Origin: an uncultured Christensenella sp. | Lineage (GTDB): Bacteria > Bacillota > Clostridia > Christensenellales > Borkfalkiaceae | DNA: 64,000 nt | Direction: 5' to 3' | Assembly: GCA_910583855.1 (NCBI GenBank) | Contig: CAJTYL010000005.1 | Location: 73,965-137,964 of the forward strand | Shown: positions 15,896 to 24,385 of the stretch, in pieces | Layout of the letters: each line of letters begins with the position of its first letter | Position numbering within the stretch: the stretch's first letter is position 1 | Translations under genes and position numbers: made by a program | The notes under the pieces: generated by a model | The model's input: only the letters and a program-made list of their open reading frames with translations | What the model was told of the DNA's origin: nothing | Database searches by the model: none

Positions 15896-16938
15896 GTATT
15901 GAAAATATAGCCGTAGGAGCCGTAATAATTGCGGTAACCCTTATAATTTCACTGATACCGATATTAATGGGCGCAAGTCGAAAACGGAAAACGGTAAAAC
16001 CCACCGAGCTGTTCCCTCCGCGCGGTGCTTCGCCTATAGACGTGCTGATTCAGTACTACGGAAGAACTGCAGACCCGCGTAGTCTTTTTAACCCGCTTAT
16101 GCTTTACTGGGCAAAGCGCGGTTTCATAACCATAGAAGAGGACGGCAAGCGCGGACTTAAACTTACAAAGTTGAGGGACGTTGAGCGTCCCGATAGTAAC
16201 GACGGTTTTAGCGAAGATACATTTGAGCTTGAAAAAAGCTTATTCGGGCGCATCTTTTGTCGGCGAAAAGTATTTTATACTCTTGGCGCAAGCGAACATT
16301 TTGCAATTTTTTACGACAAAATTATGAGCGGATGCAGGCAAGAGGCAGAAAAATTAACTGACCGTAAATGTAAGCCGTTTAAAATTCTGACTATTATTTT
16401 ACCTTTCGTCATGCTGTTTGCGGTTTCACTGACCGTGATAATTTCAACGGGAGAGGTGTTAGCGATTGTTATGCTTTTCCCTATGGTGGCTATAGGGTTT
16501 GTGCGTGGGATACCTCATTTCGAGTTTGATAAAGGCTCGGCGATGCTGTATTTTTTATACACTTTTTTCATAACGTGCGGTTGTGTGCCCTTCTGTTCGA
16601 CCGTGTACTTGTTGCCGTGGGAGGCGGGCGCGTTGCTCTCCGCCGCGCTTGCCGTTGCTATAATAATCTTATTTTTAGTCAATAAGAAAATTAATTTAAG
16701 GACGTCCGAACAACTAAAAAACTACGGCAGAATTTGCGGTTTTAAAAAGTTTCTGCTGCTTGCCGAGGTTAAAAAATTGGAACTTTTGGTGGAGGATAAC
16801 CCCGAATACTTTTATGAAATTCTGCCCTATTGTTATATATTAGGGATAACGGAAAAATTAAAGAAAAAATTCGACCGTATAATTATGGACGGTCCGGGTT
16901 GGTATTTAGGCGAACTTCGCGATATTTTAATGCCATGA
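15892..16938 (+). CDS. DUF2207-like membrane protein (second paralogue)
   Basis: 348 residues with the same plan as its neighbour. N-terminal helix, then PPRGASPIDVLIQYYGRTADPR and LMLYWAKRGFITIEEDGKRG (a winged-helix-like DUF2207 segment), paired hydrophobic helices near 160-275, and a C-terminal soluble part ending GPGWYLGELRDILMP. The GTG start overlaps the upstream stop and has a GGGGAAAGGGGG site. The pair probably arose by tandem duplication and may form a heterodimer. Confidence 0.75.
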   Translation: MSIENIAVGAVIIAVTLIISLIPILMGASRKRKTVKPTELFPPRGASPIDVLIQYYGRTADPRSLFNPLMLYWAKRGFITIEEDGKRGLKLTKLRDVERPDSNDGFSEDTFELEKSLFGRIFCRRKVFYTLGASEHFAIFYDKIMSGCRQEAEKLTDRKCKPFKILTIILPFVMLFAVSLTVIISTGEVLAIVMLFPMVAIGFVRGIPHFEFDKGSAMLYFLYTFFITCGCVPFCSTVYLLPWEAGALLSAALAVAIIILFLVNKKINLRTSEQLKNYGRICGFKKFLLLAEVKKLELLVEDNPEYFYEILPYCYILGITEKLKKKFDRIIMDGPGWYLGELRDILMP

Positions 16939-16957
16939 GTTTGTTATAACAATATAC

Positions 16958-16986
16958 GCCGCCCGCAGGTTGAACCTGCGGGCGGC
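16958..16986. terminator. Strong hairpin between converging genes
   Basis: Perfect 14-bp stem GCCGCCCGCAGGTT / AACCTGCGGGCGGC with a single-base loop. Neither side has a good T-run, so termination efficiency is uncertain despite the stable stem. Confidence 0.6.
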
Positions 16987-17049
16987 TAAATTTGTATTTA
17001 AAAGCCTGTGTTTGCAACGCGATAAAGAAAATACGATTGAATCAAATGT

Positions 17050-17916
17050 TTACGCTTTGCCTATACTTCCGAAAATTTCCGATTTTTCTCTTACGGTCGC
17101 TTTGATTGCCTCGCAGCCGGGGGCAAGAAGTTTGCGGGGGTCGAAGCCCTTTCCGACTAAATCTTTGCCCTCTTGGATATATTTTCTGGTCGCTTCCTGG
17201 AAAGCAAGCTGGCATTCGGTATTTACGTTGATTTTTGCAACCCCCAATGAAATCGCCTTTTTAATCATATCGGTGGGGATACCCGTACCGCCGTGGAGTA
17301 CTAGGGGCATATCGCCGACTTTTTCTTTTACGGCAGCAAGCGTTTCAAACGAAAGCCCTTCCCAGTTTGCGGGGTATTTGCCATGAATGTTGCCTATGCC
17401 TGCGGCAAGCATAGTAACGCCCAAATCCGCGATTCTTTTGCACTCGTCGGGGTTTGCGCACTCGCCTTTGCCGATAACGCCGTCTTCTTCGCCGCCTATC
17501 GCGCCGACTTCGGCTTCAAGGCTAAGCCCTCTTTTCTTACAGACTTTAACGAGTTCTTTGGTCTTTTCAATGTTTTCAGCAATGGGGAAGTGAGAACCGT
17601 CGAACATGATGGAGGAAAATCCTGCTTCAATGCACTTGTAGCAACCTTCGTAAGTCCCGTGGTCGAGGTGAAGAGCGACGGGGACGGTAATATTCAAGCA
17701 CTCTAACATGGCTTTCACCATATCGGCAACCGTCTTGAAACCCGTCATATACTTGCCTGCGCCTTCGGACACGCCTAGGATAACGGGCGATTTTAATTCT
17801 TCCGCAGTCTGTAAAATAGATTTAGTCCATTCCAGATTATTAATATTGAACTGTCCGACGGCGTATTTGCCGTCCCTTGCTTTTTCCAGCATTTCTTTTG
17901 CCGAAACCAACGCCAT
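17050..17916 (-). CDS. fba: Class II fructose-bisphosphate aldolase
   Basis: 288-residue zinc aldolase that cleaves fructose-1,6-bisphosphate to DHAP and G3P. Zinc ligands lie in HLDHGTYEG, GNIHGKYP and VLHGGTGIP. The glutamate of the SLEAEVGAIGGEEDG loop and the C-terminal INVNTECQLAF phosphate site are present. A CGGAGG ribosome site precedes the ATG, and a TTGAAA-N17-TATACT promoter lies upstream. It is divergent from gap, the next glycolytic enzyme. Confidence 0.97.
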   Translation of the reverse strand: MALVSAKEMLEKARDGKYAVGQFNINNLEWTKSILQTAEELKSPVILGVSEGAGKYMTGFKTVADMVKAMLECLNITVPVALHLDHGTYEGCYKCIEAGFSSIMFDGSHFPIAENIEKTKELVKVCKKRGLSLEAEVGAIGGEEDGVIGKGECANPDECKRIADLGVTMLAAGIGNIHGKYPANWEGLSFETLAAVKEKVGDMPLVLHGGTGIPTDMIKKAISLGVAKINVNTECQLAFQEATRKYIQEGKDLVGKGFDPRKLLAPGCEAIKATVREKSEIFGSIGKA

Positions 17917-17959
17917 AAAAACCTCCGAGCATCATTTAAGATATTTATTTACTTATTTA

Positions 17960-17988
17960 AGTATAATTCAAAGTCGCGCAAATTTCAA
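17960..17988 (-). promoter_or_regulatory. Promoter of fba
   Basis: On the minus strand TTGAAA (17988-17983), 17-nt spacer, TATACT (17965-17960), giving a leader of about 35 nt with CGGAGG. Confidence 0.75.
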
Positions 17989-18027
17989 GCGTATATATAA
18001 AATTTTTTAAAAATTACGTCAAAAATA

Positions 18028-18056
18028 TTGCCTTTGAAAAATGAATGCTGTATAAT
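18028..18056 (+). promoter_or_regulatory. Distal promoter upstream of gap
   Basis: TTGCCT (18028-18033), 17-nt spacer, TATAAT (18051-18056). It would give a gap leader of about 140 nt containing the small inverted repeat GCGTTTAACGCGCG followed by TTTTT at 18076-18095, which may attenuate it. Confidence 0.6.
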
Positions 18057-18109
18057 GATAGGGTAAGGGATATGTTGCGTTTAACGCGCGTTTTTCTGTA
18101 AAAATTTTG

Positions 18110-18138
18110 TTGACTAAAATAAAGTATTTTGTTATAAT
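18110..18138 (+). promoter_or_regulatory. Proximal promoter of gap
   Basis: TTGACT (18110-18115), 17-nt spacer, TATAAT (18133-18138). It predicts a leader of about 57 nt with GGAGGAA before the ATG. Confidence 0.85.
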
Positions 18139-18201
18139 TACTTTGTTTTAAAACAAACTTTAAATATTACTGAAAACTTTTAATTCGGAGGAATTATTTT
18201 T

Positions 18202-19218
18202 ATGGCAAATGTAAAGGTTGCAATTAACGGATTCGGTCGTATCGGTCGTCTTGCTTTCAGACAGATGTTCGATGCCGAGGGCTATGAAATCGTAGCCATT
18301 AACGACTTGACAAGTCCTAAAATGCTTGCGCATCTCTTGAAGTATGACTCGGCTCAGGGAAGATACAAGTATTCCGATACCGTAGTCGCAGGTGAAGACT
18401 CTATCACCGTAAACGGCAAAACTATCAAGATTTACGCAGAAAAAGACGCAGCAAATCTTCCCTGGAAAAAACACGACGTAGACGTTGTCCTCGAATGCAC
18501 CGGTTTCTACTGCTCTAAGGAGAAGGCTTCCGCGCACATTAAAGCAGGCGCGAAGAAGTGCGTTATCTCCGCTCCCGCAGGCAACGATCTTCCTACGGTT
18601 GTATTCAGCGTAAACGAAAATACTCTTAAAGCAAGCGATACGGTTATTTCGGCTGCAAGCTGCACCACAAACTGTCTTGCTCCTATGGCAAACAGTCTTA
18701 ACAAGCTTTGCAAAATCAAAAAAGGCTATATGACGACTATCCATGCATATACCGGCGACCAAATGGTTCTTGACGGACCTCACCGCAAGGGCGATTTGAG
18801 AAGAGCAAGAGCTGCAGCTATCAATATCGTTCCCAACTCCACGGGCGCGGCTAAGGCTATCGGTCTTGTAATTCCCGAACTTAACGGCGTCCTTGACGGC
18901 TGCGCCCAGCGCGTACCCGTACCCACCGGTTCGCTTACCCAGCTTATCGCAGTTTGCGAAGGAGAGGTTGACGCAAAAGCTGTAAACGACGCAATGAAAG
19001 CTGCCGCTTCCGCATCTTACGGCTACACCGAAGAAGAAATCGTTTCTTCCGACGTTATCGGTATGACCTACGGTTCGCTCTTCGACGCAACCCAAACTAA
19101 GTGTATGCCTCTTGGCGACGGTACCACCCTTGTAAAAGTCGTGTCTTGGTATGATAACGAAAATTCTTACACTTCCCAGATGGTAAGGACCATCAAATAC
19201 TTCTCCGAATTGAAGTAA
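18202..19218 (+). CDS. gap: Glyceraldehyde-3-phosphate dehydrogenase
   Basis: 338-residue NAD-dependent glycolytic enzyme. The Rossmann motif [14 protein letters not shown] is at the N-terminus. The catalytic cysteine is C154 in [12 protein letters not shown]. Phosphate-site residues follow in [18 protein letters not shown], and [14 protein letters not shown] lies near the end. Length is normal. It is preceded by two promoters and a strong GGAGGAA site and followed by a terminator. Codon use is visibly biased, consistent with high expression. Confidence 0.98.
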   Translation: MANVKVAINGFGRIGRLAFRQMFDAEGYEIVAINDLTSPKMLAHLLKYDSAQGRYKYSDTVVAGEDSITVNGKTIKIYAEKDAANLPWKKHDVDVVLECTGFYCSKEKASAHIKAGAKKCVISAPAGNDLPTVVFSVNENTLKASDTVISAASCTTNCLAPMANSLNKLCKIKKGYMTTIHAYTGDQMVLDGPHRKGDLRRARAAAINIVPNSTGAAKAIGLVIPELNGVLDGCAQRVPVPTGSLTQLIAVCEGEVDAKAVNDAMKAAASASYGYTEEEIVSSDVIGMTYGSLFDATQTKCMPLGDGTTLVKVVSWYDNENSYTSQMVRTIKYFSELK

Positions 19219-19235
19219 TTTAAAACGTAAACGTA

Positions 19236-19268
19236 AAAGAGCCCTGCGTATTTATCGCAGGGCTCTTA
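19236..19268. terminator. Terminator of gap, shared with the 19281 gene
   Basis: 12-bp stem AAGAGCCCTGCG / CGCAGGGCTCTT (19237-19248 with 19256-19267), AT-rich on both sides. Confidence 0.85.
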
Positions 19269-19280
19269 AATTTTAAAAAT

Positions 19281-20351
19281 TTAAGCTTTCGCAAAGAAAT
19301 TCAATATTTCGTCTAACGTGCTTTCGTTGATTGCGTTATATTTTGTTTTATCAATCGTATTAAAGAAAGCCTTTTCCTCGTCATAAGGGATGTTGCCGCC
19401 GTGCTTTTCCTCAAGCGCATTATATCTGTCTAAAACGCTTTTGCGATATTCAACTACGTCGGGGTCGTCCGAGTCGTGAATGATGCCGTTATGCGTCGCG
19501 TCTTCATAAAAGATGTATTCGAACTTTTCATTGGTGATTTCCTCGCGGTGATTGTATATGCTGTCCGTCCACACTGTGTCGTCTTTTCCGCCTTGCAATG
19601 CGAGAACGGGAATATCAACACCGTTTATACCGTTGACGCCCGTATAATTATAAGCGCTACCCGCTTCCGCAACAGAGCAAATCGCCGCAAACGGGAATAC
19701 GGCATAGGCAAATCCGCCCATTCCCATAGTGCCTTTCATCCATTCCAACATAATTCCGCCGTTAGAACTGTAACCGGCAACAGATGCAACCGCCTTGATA
19801 TTCTTATGATCATAATTCAAAACTGCCGTTACCGCGTGTCCGCCCCAGCTGTGTCCGAAGAGGTATACGGGCAAGTCTTTAAGCGTAGCACTGTTTTCAA
19901 TGAATAAAAGCGCGTTATGTAAATCTATATGTGATTGCGAAAGTCCTGTGGTCCCTTTGCCCTCGCTTGAGTCCGTTCCCGTGCAATCGTAAGTCATCAC
20001 GCGGTAACCTTCGGTAAGGAAACGGAGCATTATGGGATAATAGTTGTTCTGCCAACTTCCTATACCGTGCGCCATAACGACTAACTTATCGCACCCGTCG
20101 TCGCCCCAGATATATCCATGAAGCGCATTGCCGTTGCTGGAGAATTCAACGGCTTCTTTATTATAGCCGAACAGTTCGGTTATTTCGTCCGCCGTATACG
20201 AGGTTGTAAGTTCTCCGTCGTGTTCGGCTCTTCCAAACATATCGTCTAACAGCACCTTGCTTACAATAAAGGCAACAACCATATAAAGCAAAACGAGTGA
20301 AGCTACGATTATTCCGATAATATTTAATACTAATTTAGTCTTGTTTTTCAT
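19281..20351 (-). CDS. Membrane-anchored alpha/beta hydrolase
   Basis: 356 residues. One N-terminal transmembrane helix (about 8-31) anchors an extracytoplasmic alpha/beta-hydrolase. The catalytic set looks complete: nucleophile elbow GHSWGG, acid in GGKDDTVW, histidine in DATHNG. The oxyanion region is VMAHGIGSWQ. Such BAAT/BD-FAE-like hydrolases often act as esterases or peptidases, but the substrate is unknown. It starts 10 nt after ychF with a GGAGAT site, so the two are one operon. Confidence 0.85.
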   Translation of the reverse strand: MKNKTKLVLNIIGIIVASLVLLYMVVAFIVSKVLLDDMFGRAEHDGELTTSYTADEITELFGYNKEAVEFSSNGNALHGYIWGDDGCDKLVVMAHGIGSWQNNYYPIMLRFLTEGYRVMTYDCTGTDSSEGKGTTGLSQSHIDLHNALLFIENSATLKDLPVYLFGHSWGGHAVTAVLNYDHKNIKAVASVAGYSSNGGIMLEWMKGTMGMGGFAYAVFPFAAICSVAEAGSAYNYTGVNGINGVDIPVLALQGGKDDTVWTDSIYNHREEITNEKFEYIFYEDATHNGIIHDSDDPDVVEYRKSVLDRYNALEEKHGGNIPYDEEKAFFNTIDKTKYNAINESTLDEILNFFAKA

Positions 20352-20361
20352 TATAATCTCC

Positions 20362-21462
20362 TTAAACGTTGAAGCGGAAGAGAACTACGTCGCCGTCCTT
20401 TATAACGTAATCCTTGCCTTCGGAGCGGACTTTGCCCTTTTCGCGTGCGCCGCCCAACCCGCCGCAGTCCAACAGAGTATGCCATTCGACGACTTCCGCG
20501 CGTATAAAGCCCTTTTCAAAATCGCTGTGAATTTTTCCCGCAGCCTGCGGGGCTTTCGTGCCGTTCACTATAGTCCAGGCACGGGTTTCCTTTTCGCCCG
20601 CTGTGAGGTAAGAAATAAGACCGAGCAATGCATAACTCTTTTTGATAAGTCTGTTCAAGCCGCTCTCTTCAAGTCCCAATTCTTCTAAAAATACGGCGTT
20701 CTCTTCGGCAGGCATTAATGATAGCTCTTCCTCGGTCTTTGCGCATATAACCAAAACTTCACTGCCCTCTTTTCGTGCGTAATCCTTGACTTTGCAAACT
20801 AAGGGGATATCGTTTTCGTTCTTGCCCATATCGAACTCGGAAATATTTGCCGCGTAAATGACTGGTTTAGCCGTGAGCAAGAACATATTTTCCAACAGCG
20901 GTTTTTCCTCTTCACTGCACTCGAAAAGTCTTGCGGGTTTTTCGCTTGATAAAAACTTTTCCAGTCTTTCCAAAAATGCGTATTCTGCCGCGGCTTCCTT
21001 GTTAGAGCCACCGCGCGCAACGTTTCTTATTCTGTCCTGACGCTTATTTACTGCTTCTATGTCGGCAAGGATAAGCTCAAATGTAATGGTCTGTATGTCG
21101 GCAAGCGGGTCGATTTTATTATTGACGTGCGTTATGTTTTCATCCTCGAAGCAGCGCACTACGTGAACTATTGCATCGCATTCTCTTACGTGGGATAAAA
21201 ACTTGTTGCCTAAGCCTTCGCCGTGAGACGCGCCTTTTACAAGCCCTGCAATGTCAACGAACTCAACGATAGCGGGGGTAATTTTTTTGCTTGAATAAAG
21301 CGCCGCTAACTTGTCCAATCTTTCGTCCGGTACGGCAACCACACCCACGTTCGGTTCAATAGTGCAGAAAGGATAGTTTGCGGCTTCCGCGCCTGCATGG
21401 GTTATAGCATTGAATAATGTGGACTTGCCAACGTTGGGTAGCCCCACAACGCCTAATTTCAT
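20362..21462 (-). CDS. ychF: Redox-regulated ATPase YchF (Obg-like)
   Basis: 366-residue universally conserved Obg-family P-loop ATPase associated with ribosomes and stress control. G1 is GLPNVGKS at 7-14, G3 DIAGLVKGAS, and the G4 position carries the ATP-specific N-x-x-E form (NISE). The C-terminal TGS domain includes AWTIVNGTKAPQAAGKIHSD and the terminal YVIKDGDVVLFRFNV. AGAGGT precedes the ATG. Promoter on the minus strand TTGATT-N16-TATAAT. It is divergent from argS. Confidence 0.97.
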   Translation of the reverse strand: MKLGVVGLPNVGKSTLFNAITHAGAEAANYPFCTIEPNVGVVAVPDERLDKLAALYSSKKITPAIVEFVDIAGLVKGASHGEGLGNKFLSHVRECDAIVHVVRCFEDENITHVNNKIDPLADIQTITFELILADIEAVNKRQDRIRNVARGGSNKEAAAEYAFLERLEKFLSSEKPARLFECSEEEKPLLENMFLLTAKPVIYAANISEFDMGKNENDIPLVCKVKDYARKEGSEVLVICAKTEEELSLMPAEENAVFLEELGLEESGLNRLIKKSYALLGLISYLTAGEKETRAWTIVNGTKAPQAAGKIHSDFEKGFIRAEVVEWHTLLDCGGLGGAREKGKVRSEGKDYVIKDGDVVLFRFNV

Positions 21463-21491
21463 TTAAGATACCTCTGAAAATTCTTTTTTTC

Positions 21492-21519
21492 ATTATAATA
21501 TAATTTTAAAAATAATCAA
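21492..21519 (-). promoter_or_regulatory. Promoter of ychF
   Basis: TTGATT (21519-21514), 16-nt spacer, TATAAT (21497-21492) on the minus strand, back to back with the argS promoter. Confidence 0.7.
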
Positions 21520-21536
21520 AACAAATGTCGGTGTAG

Positions 21537-21565
21537 TTGCTAAAATTTTTCGTCTATGTTAAAAT
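21537..21565 (+). promoter_or_regulatory. Promoter of argS
   Basis: TTGCTA (21537-21542), 17-nt spacer, TAAAAT (21560-21565), then six bases and the ATG at 21572. A leaderless transcript is predicted, and no Shine-Dalgarno sequence is present. This rules out a T-box leader for this synthetase gene. Confidence 0.7.
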
Positions 21566-21571
21566 TGACTT

Positions 21572-23239
21572 ATGTATTATCGCAATTATATTGCTAAAAA
21601 ACTTGATATGGAAAGCATTACGCCCGCAGACATTGTTTTACCGCCCAATTCCGAAATGGGCGACTTTGCATTGCCGTGTTTTAAGCTTGCAAAAGTTTTC
21701 AGGAAAAGTCCCGTTCAAATAGCGGAGGAGCTTAAGAATTCTTTCGTTACTGACGAGGTTATTTCAGAAGTTTCGGCTGTAAACGGATACCTCAATTTCA
21801 AAGTGAATAAAGTAGGGCTTGCGAACAATGTTTTGACCCGAATTGCAAGAGAGGGAGACGGTTACGGATCCTCGGATATCGGCAAAGGCAAGACGATTTG
21901 CATCGATTATTCTTCGGTAAATATTGCAAAGCCCTTCCACATAGGGCATCTGTCAACTACCGTTTTGGGCGGATCTTTGTACAAAATTTATAAGTTTTTG
22001 GGTTATAACGTCGTTGGAATAAACCACCTCGGCGACTACGGTACGCAGTTCGGCAAGCTTATATGCGCTTATAAAAAGTGGGGAAACAGGGAAGAAGTCG
22101 AAAGGGGCGGCATTCACGCTATTAACGCGCTCTACGTTCGCTTTAATGAAGAAGCAGACGAAAAAATGGAAAGCGAAGCCCGTGAATATTTCCGTCTTAT
22201 CGAGAACGGGGACAAGGAGGCAAACAACCTCTTCGAGTGGTTTAAAAAGCTTACGCTCGACTACGTGCAGATTATCTACGATAAGCTTAATATTACATTT
22301 GACAGTTATGCGGGTGAACGCTTCTATACAGATAAAATGCAGCCCGTAATAGACGAGTTGAAAGAGAAGAATATTTTGAAAGAGAGCGAGGGGGCAAGTA
22401 TAGTAGATTTGGAATCTTACGGTATGCCGCCGTGCTTAATTCTCCGCTCGGACGGCGCAACTCTTTACGCCACGCGCGATCTGGCGGCGGCAATCTACCG
22501 CAAAAACACTTACGATTTTTACAAGTGCCTTTACGTCGTTGCATATCAACAAAATCTGCATTTTAAACAGGTTTTCAAGGTTTTGGAGCTTATGGGCAAG
22601 GAGTGGGCGAAGGATATGGTTCACGTCGCCTACGGTATGGTTTCGTTAGAGGACGGGGCAATGTCCACGAGAAAGGGCAAGGTCGTTTGGCTTGAAGATG
22701 TTATCTCGCGTTGTGTGGAAAAGGCTTATGCCGTCATCGACGATAAGAACCCCGACCTTGAAAATAAGGAAGAAATTGCAAAAACTGTCGGACTCGGCGC
22801 GGTTATTTTCGGCGCGCTGTACAATAATAAGATAAAGGATATAGTTTTCTCATACGATAAAGTTTTAAGCTTCGACGGAGAGACGAGCGTCTACGTGCAA
22901 TATACTTGTGCAAGGGCTAATTCCGTGCTTGCAAAGTACGGTGAAAAAATTGAATTACCGGAGGCATATGAGCCAAACCCGCAGGAGGTTGAAGTTATCA
23001 AGGCTCTTGCGGCGTTGCCGCAAACCGTTTTGGACGCAGCAGAAAAGTACGAGCCGTCTTTAATCGCCCGTTACGCCGTTGATTTGGCGCAAAAATACAA
23101 TAAATTTTATATTGACTGCAGGATTTTAACCGCAGAGGGTGAGGCGAAGGCTTTCCGCCTTTCGCTCACAGAAGCAGTGTTGCAGACTTTAGGGAACGCT
23201 CTTTCTCTCCTTGGAATAGGCGTGCCCGAAAAGATGTGA
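21572..23239 (+). CDS. argS: Arginyl-tRNA synthetase
   Basis: 555-residue class I synthetase charging tRNA-Arg. The HIGH motif is in NIAKPFHIGHLSTT (about 122-125), and the KMSKS equivalent is AMSTRKGKVVWLED near 364. The N-terminal additional domain (SEMGDFALPCFKLAK) and the C-terminal helical anticodon-binding domain (DALSLLGIGVPEKM at the end) are complete. Transcribed from its own promoter and probably leaderless. Followed by the rubrerythrin gene with a separate promoter. Confidence 0.97.
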   Translation: MYYRNYIAKKLDMESITPADIVLPPNSEMGDFALPCFKLAKVFRKSPVQIAEELKNSFVTDEVISEVSAVNGYLNFKVNKVGLANNVLTRIAREGDGYGSSDIGKGKTICIDYSSVNIAKPFHIGHLSTTVLGGSLYKIYKFLGYNVVGINHLGDYGTQFGKLICAYKKWGNREEVERGGIHAINALYVRFNEEADEKMESEAREYFRLIENGDKEANNLFEWFKKLTLDYVQIIYDKLNITFDSYAGERFYTDKMQPVIDELKEKNILKESEGASIVDLESYGMPPCLILRSDGATLYATRDLAAAIYRKNTYDFYKCLYVVAYQQNLHFKQVFKVLELMGKEWAKDMVHVAYGMVSLEDGAMSTRKGKVVWLEDVISRCVEKAYAVIDDKNPDLENKEEIAKTVGLGAVIFGALYNNKIKDIVFSYDKVLSFDGETSVYVQYTCARANSVLAKYGEKIELPEAYEPNPQEVEVIKALAALPQTVLDAAEKYEPSLIARYAVDLAQKYNKFYIDCRILTAEGEAKAFRLSLTEAVLQTLGNALSLLGIGVPEKM

Positions 23240-23266
23240 ATTGTTGGAAAAATTTTACAATTTTTA

Positions 23267-23295
23267 TTGTATTTTTTATTTTAAAGTGCTATAAT
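23267..23295 (+). promoter_or_regulatory. Promoter of the rubrerythrin gene
   Basis: TTGTAT (23267-23272), 17-nt spacer, TATAAT (23290-23295), then a short leader with AAAAGGAG before the ATG at 23332. Confidence 0.7.
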
Positions 23296-23331
23296 TTCAG
23301 AAGAATATAAAATAAAAAAGGAGTTATTTTT

Positions 23332-23859
23332 ATGAAAAAATGTCCCGTTTGCGGTGAAATCGTGGAAGACGGCGTAACCGTTTGTCCCGTTTGCGGCGCA
23401 AAGAAATTCGTTCCCGTAACTAACGATAGTAAGTTTGCTTGCGAACACGTAGTTGGCGATGGAAAGGTTGACGACGAAGAAATAATGGAAGGACTTCGCG
23501 CTCACTTCACCGGCGAATGCACTGAGGTTGGCATGTACCTTGCGATGGCGAGAGTTGCTGAAAGAGAGGGCTATCCCGAAATAGCAGAAGCGTACAAGCG
23601 TTACGCTTACGAAGAAGCTGATCACGCTTCAAAATTTGCTGAACTTTTAGGCGAAGTGGTTACCCCTTCAACCAAGAAGAACCTTGAACTCCGTGCGGCT
23701 GCAGAAACGGGCGCATGCGAAGGCAAGCTTGCTATTGCTAAGCGCGCTAAACAGCTCGGTTACGACGCGATTCATGATACCGTTCACGAAATGGCTAAGG
23801 ACGAAGCAAGACACGGCGCAGGCTTTGCAGGTCTTTTGAAGAGATACTTCGGTAAATAA
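23332..23859 (+). CDS. Reverse rubrerythrin
   Basis: 175 residues. The N-terminal rubredoxin-type Fe site has two CPVCG motifs (4-8 and about 19-23). A ferritin-like diiron domain follows with [35 protein letters not shown] and [14 protein letters not shown]. The rubredoxin-first order is the clostridial reverse-rubrerythrin arrangement, which reduces H2O2 and O2 using NADH-derived electrons. It points to an obligate anaerobe. Own promoter, strong ribosome site and terminator. Confidence 0.95.
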   Translation: MKKCPVCGEIVEDGVTVCPVCGAKKFVPVTNDSKFACEHVVGDGKVDDEEIMEGLRAHFTGECTEVGMYLAMARVAEREGYPEIAEAYKRYAYEEADHASKFAELLGEVVTPSTKKNLELRAAAETGACEGKLAIAKRAKQLGYDAIHDTVHEMAKDEARHGAGFAGLLKRYFGK

Positions 23860-23874
23860 TTTCTTAAATAACGT

Positions 23875-23906
23875 AAGCGCGGGTGAAACTTTTCACCCGC
23901 GCTTTT
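23875..23906 (+). terminator. Terminator of the rubrerythrin gene
   Basis: 13-bp stem AAGCGCGGGTGAA / TTCACCCGCGCTT (23875-23887 with 23892-23904) followed by TT. Confidence 0.85.
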
Positions 23907-23975
23907 CATATTATGAAGTATAGGCAAGGGGGAAAACCTTTGCCCAAACACTAAGATAAAAGGAATTATATACAA

Positions 23976-24311
23976 ATGTGTAATAATTGTAATTGCGGTT
24001 GCAACAGACTCTTCAATTTGCTTTTCGGTACGTCGCGCGACGGCTGCGGATGTAACTGCTGCAGCAACCATTGCGGATGTCACAACCACCGTAGCGGTTG
24101 CCACGACAATGATGACAACTGGTTTAACTGGTGCAACGGTTGGAGTGGCGGCAACGGTTTCAGATCTTCCAGCTCGAACGACTACGGTTGCGGCTGTTGG
24201 CGTAATACGAACGGCTGTGATTGCAGAAACAACTGTGGATGCGGATGCAACAACAATCGCTGCGGTTGCAACTCTTGTAACAATAACTGCAACGGTTGCG
24301 GCTGCAACTGA
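23976..24311 (+). CDS. Cys/Asn/Gly-rich small protein
   Basis: 111 residues, of which 25 are Cys and a similar number Asn, mostly in C-G-C, N-C-N-C and C-N-N-N-C patterns (MCNNCNCGCNR, GCGCNCCSNHCGCH, CGCGCNNNRCGCN). One aromatic/hydrophobic patch (NRLFNLLFG) near the start and a Trp/Gly segment in the middle break the repeat. No signal peptide. It resembles metallothionein-like or spore-coat-like Cys-rich proteins, but no family is recognised. AAAAGGA lies 11 nt upstream of the ATG and a good terminator follows. It sits next to reverse rubrerythrin, which suggests a metal or redox theme. Confidence 0.75.
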   Translation: MCNNCNCGCNRLFNLLFGTSRDGCGCNCCSNHCGCHNHRSGCHDNDDNWFNWCNGWSGGNGFRSSSSNDYGCGCWRNTNGCDCRNNCGCGCNNNRCGCNSCNNNCNGCGCN

Positions 24312-24326
24312 TGCAGACTAAGTTTT

Positions 24327-24361
24327 AAGGGTATCCCAAAGGGGAATACCCTTATTTTTTT
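24327..24361 (+). terminator. Terminator of the Cys-rich gene
   Basis: Stem AAGGGTATCCC / GGGAATACCCTT with one bulge, then a run of T (24355-24361). Confidence 0.85.
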
Positions 24362-24385
24362 GCGATTTTTGCGGAAAATAATTTT

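Noticed and set aside
18160..19095. 311-aa minus-strand open frame
   Set aside because: Antisense shadow of gap, caused by its strongly biased codon use.
24109..24321. 70-aa Thr/Ala/Val-rich frame inside the Cys-rich gene
   Set aside because: Frame-shifted reading of the same repetitive DNA, no ribosome site; the Cys-rich frame has start, site and terminator.
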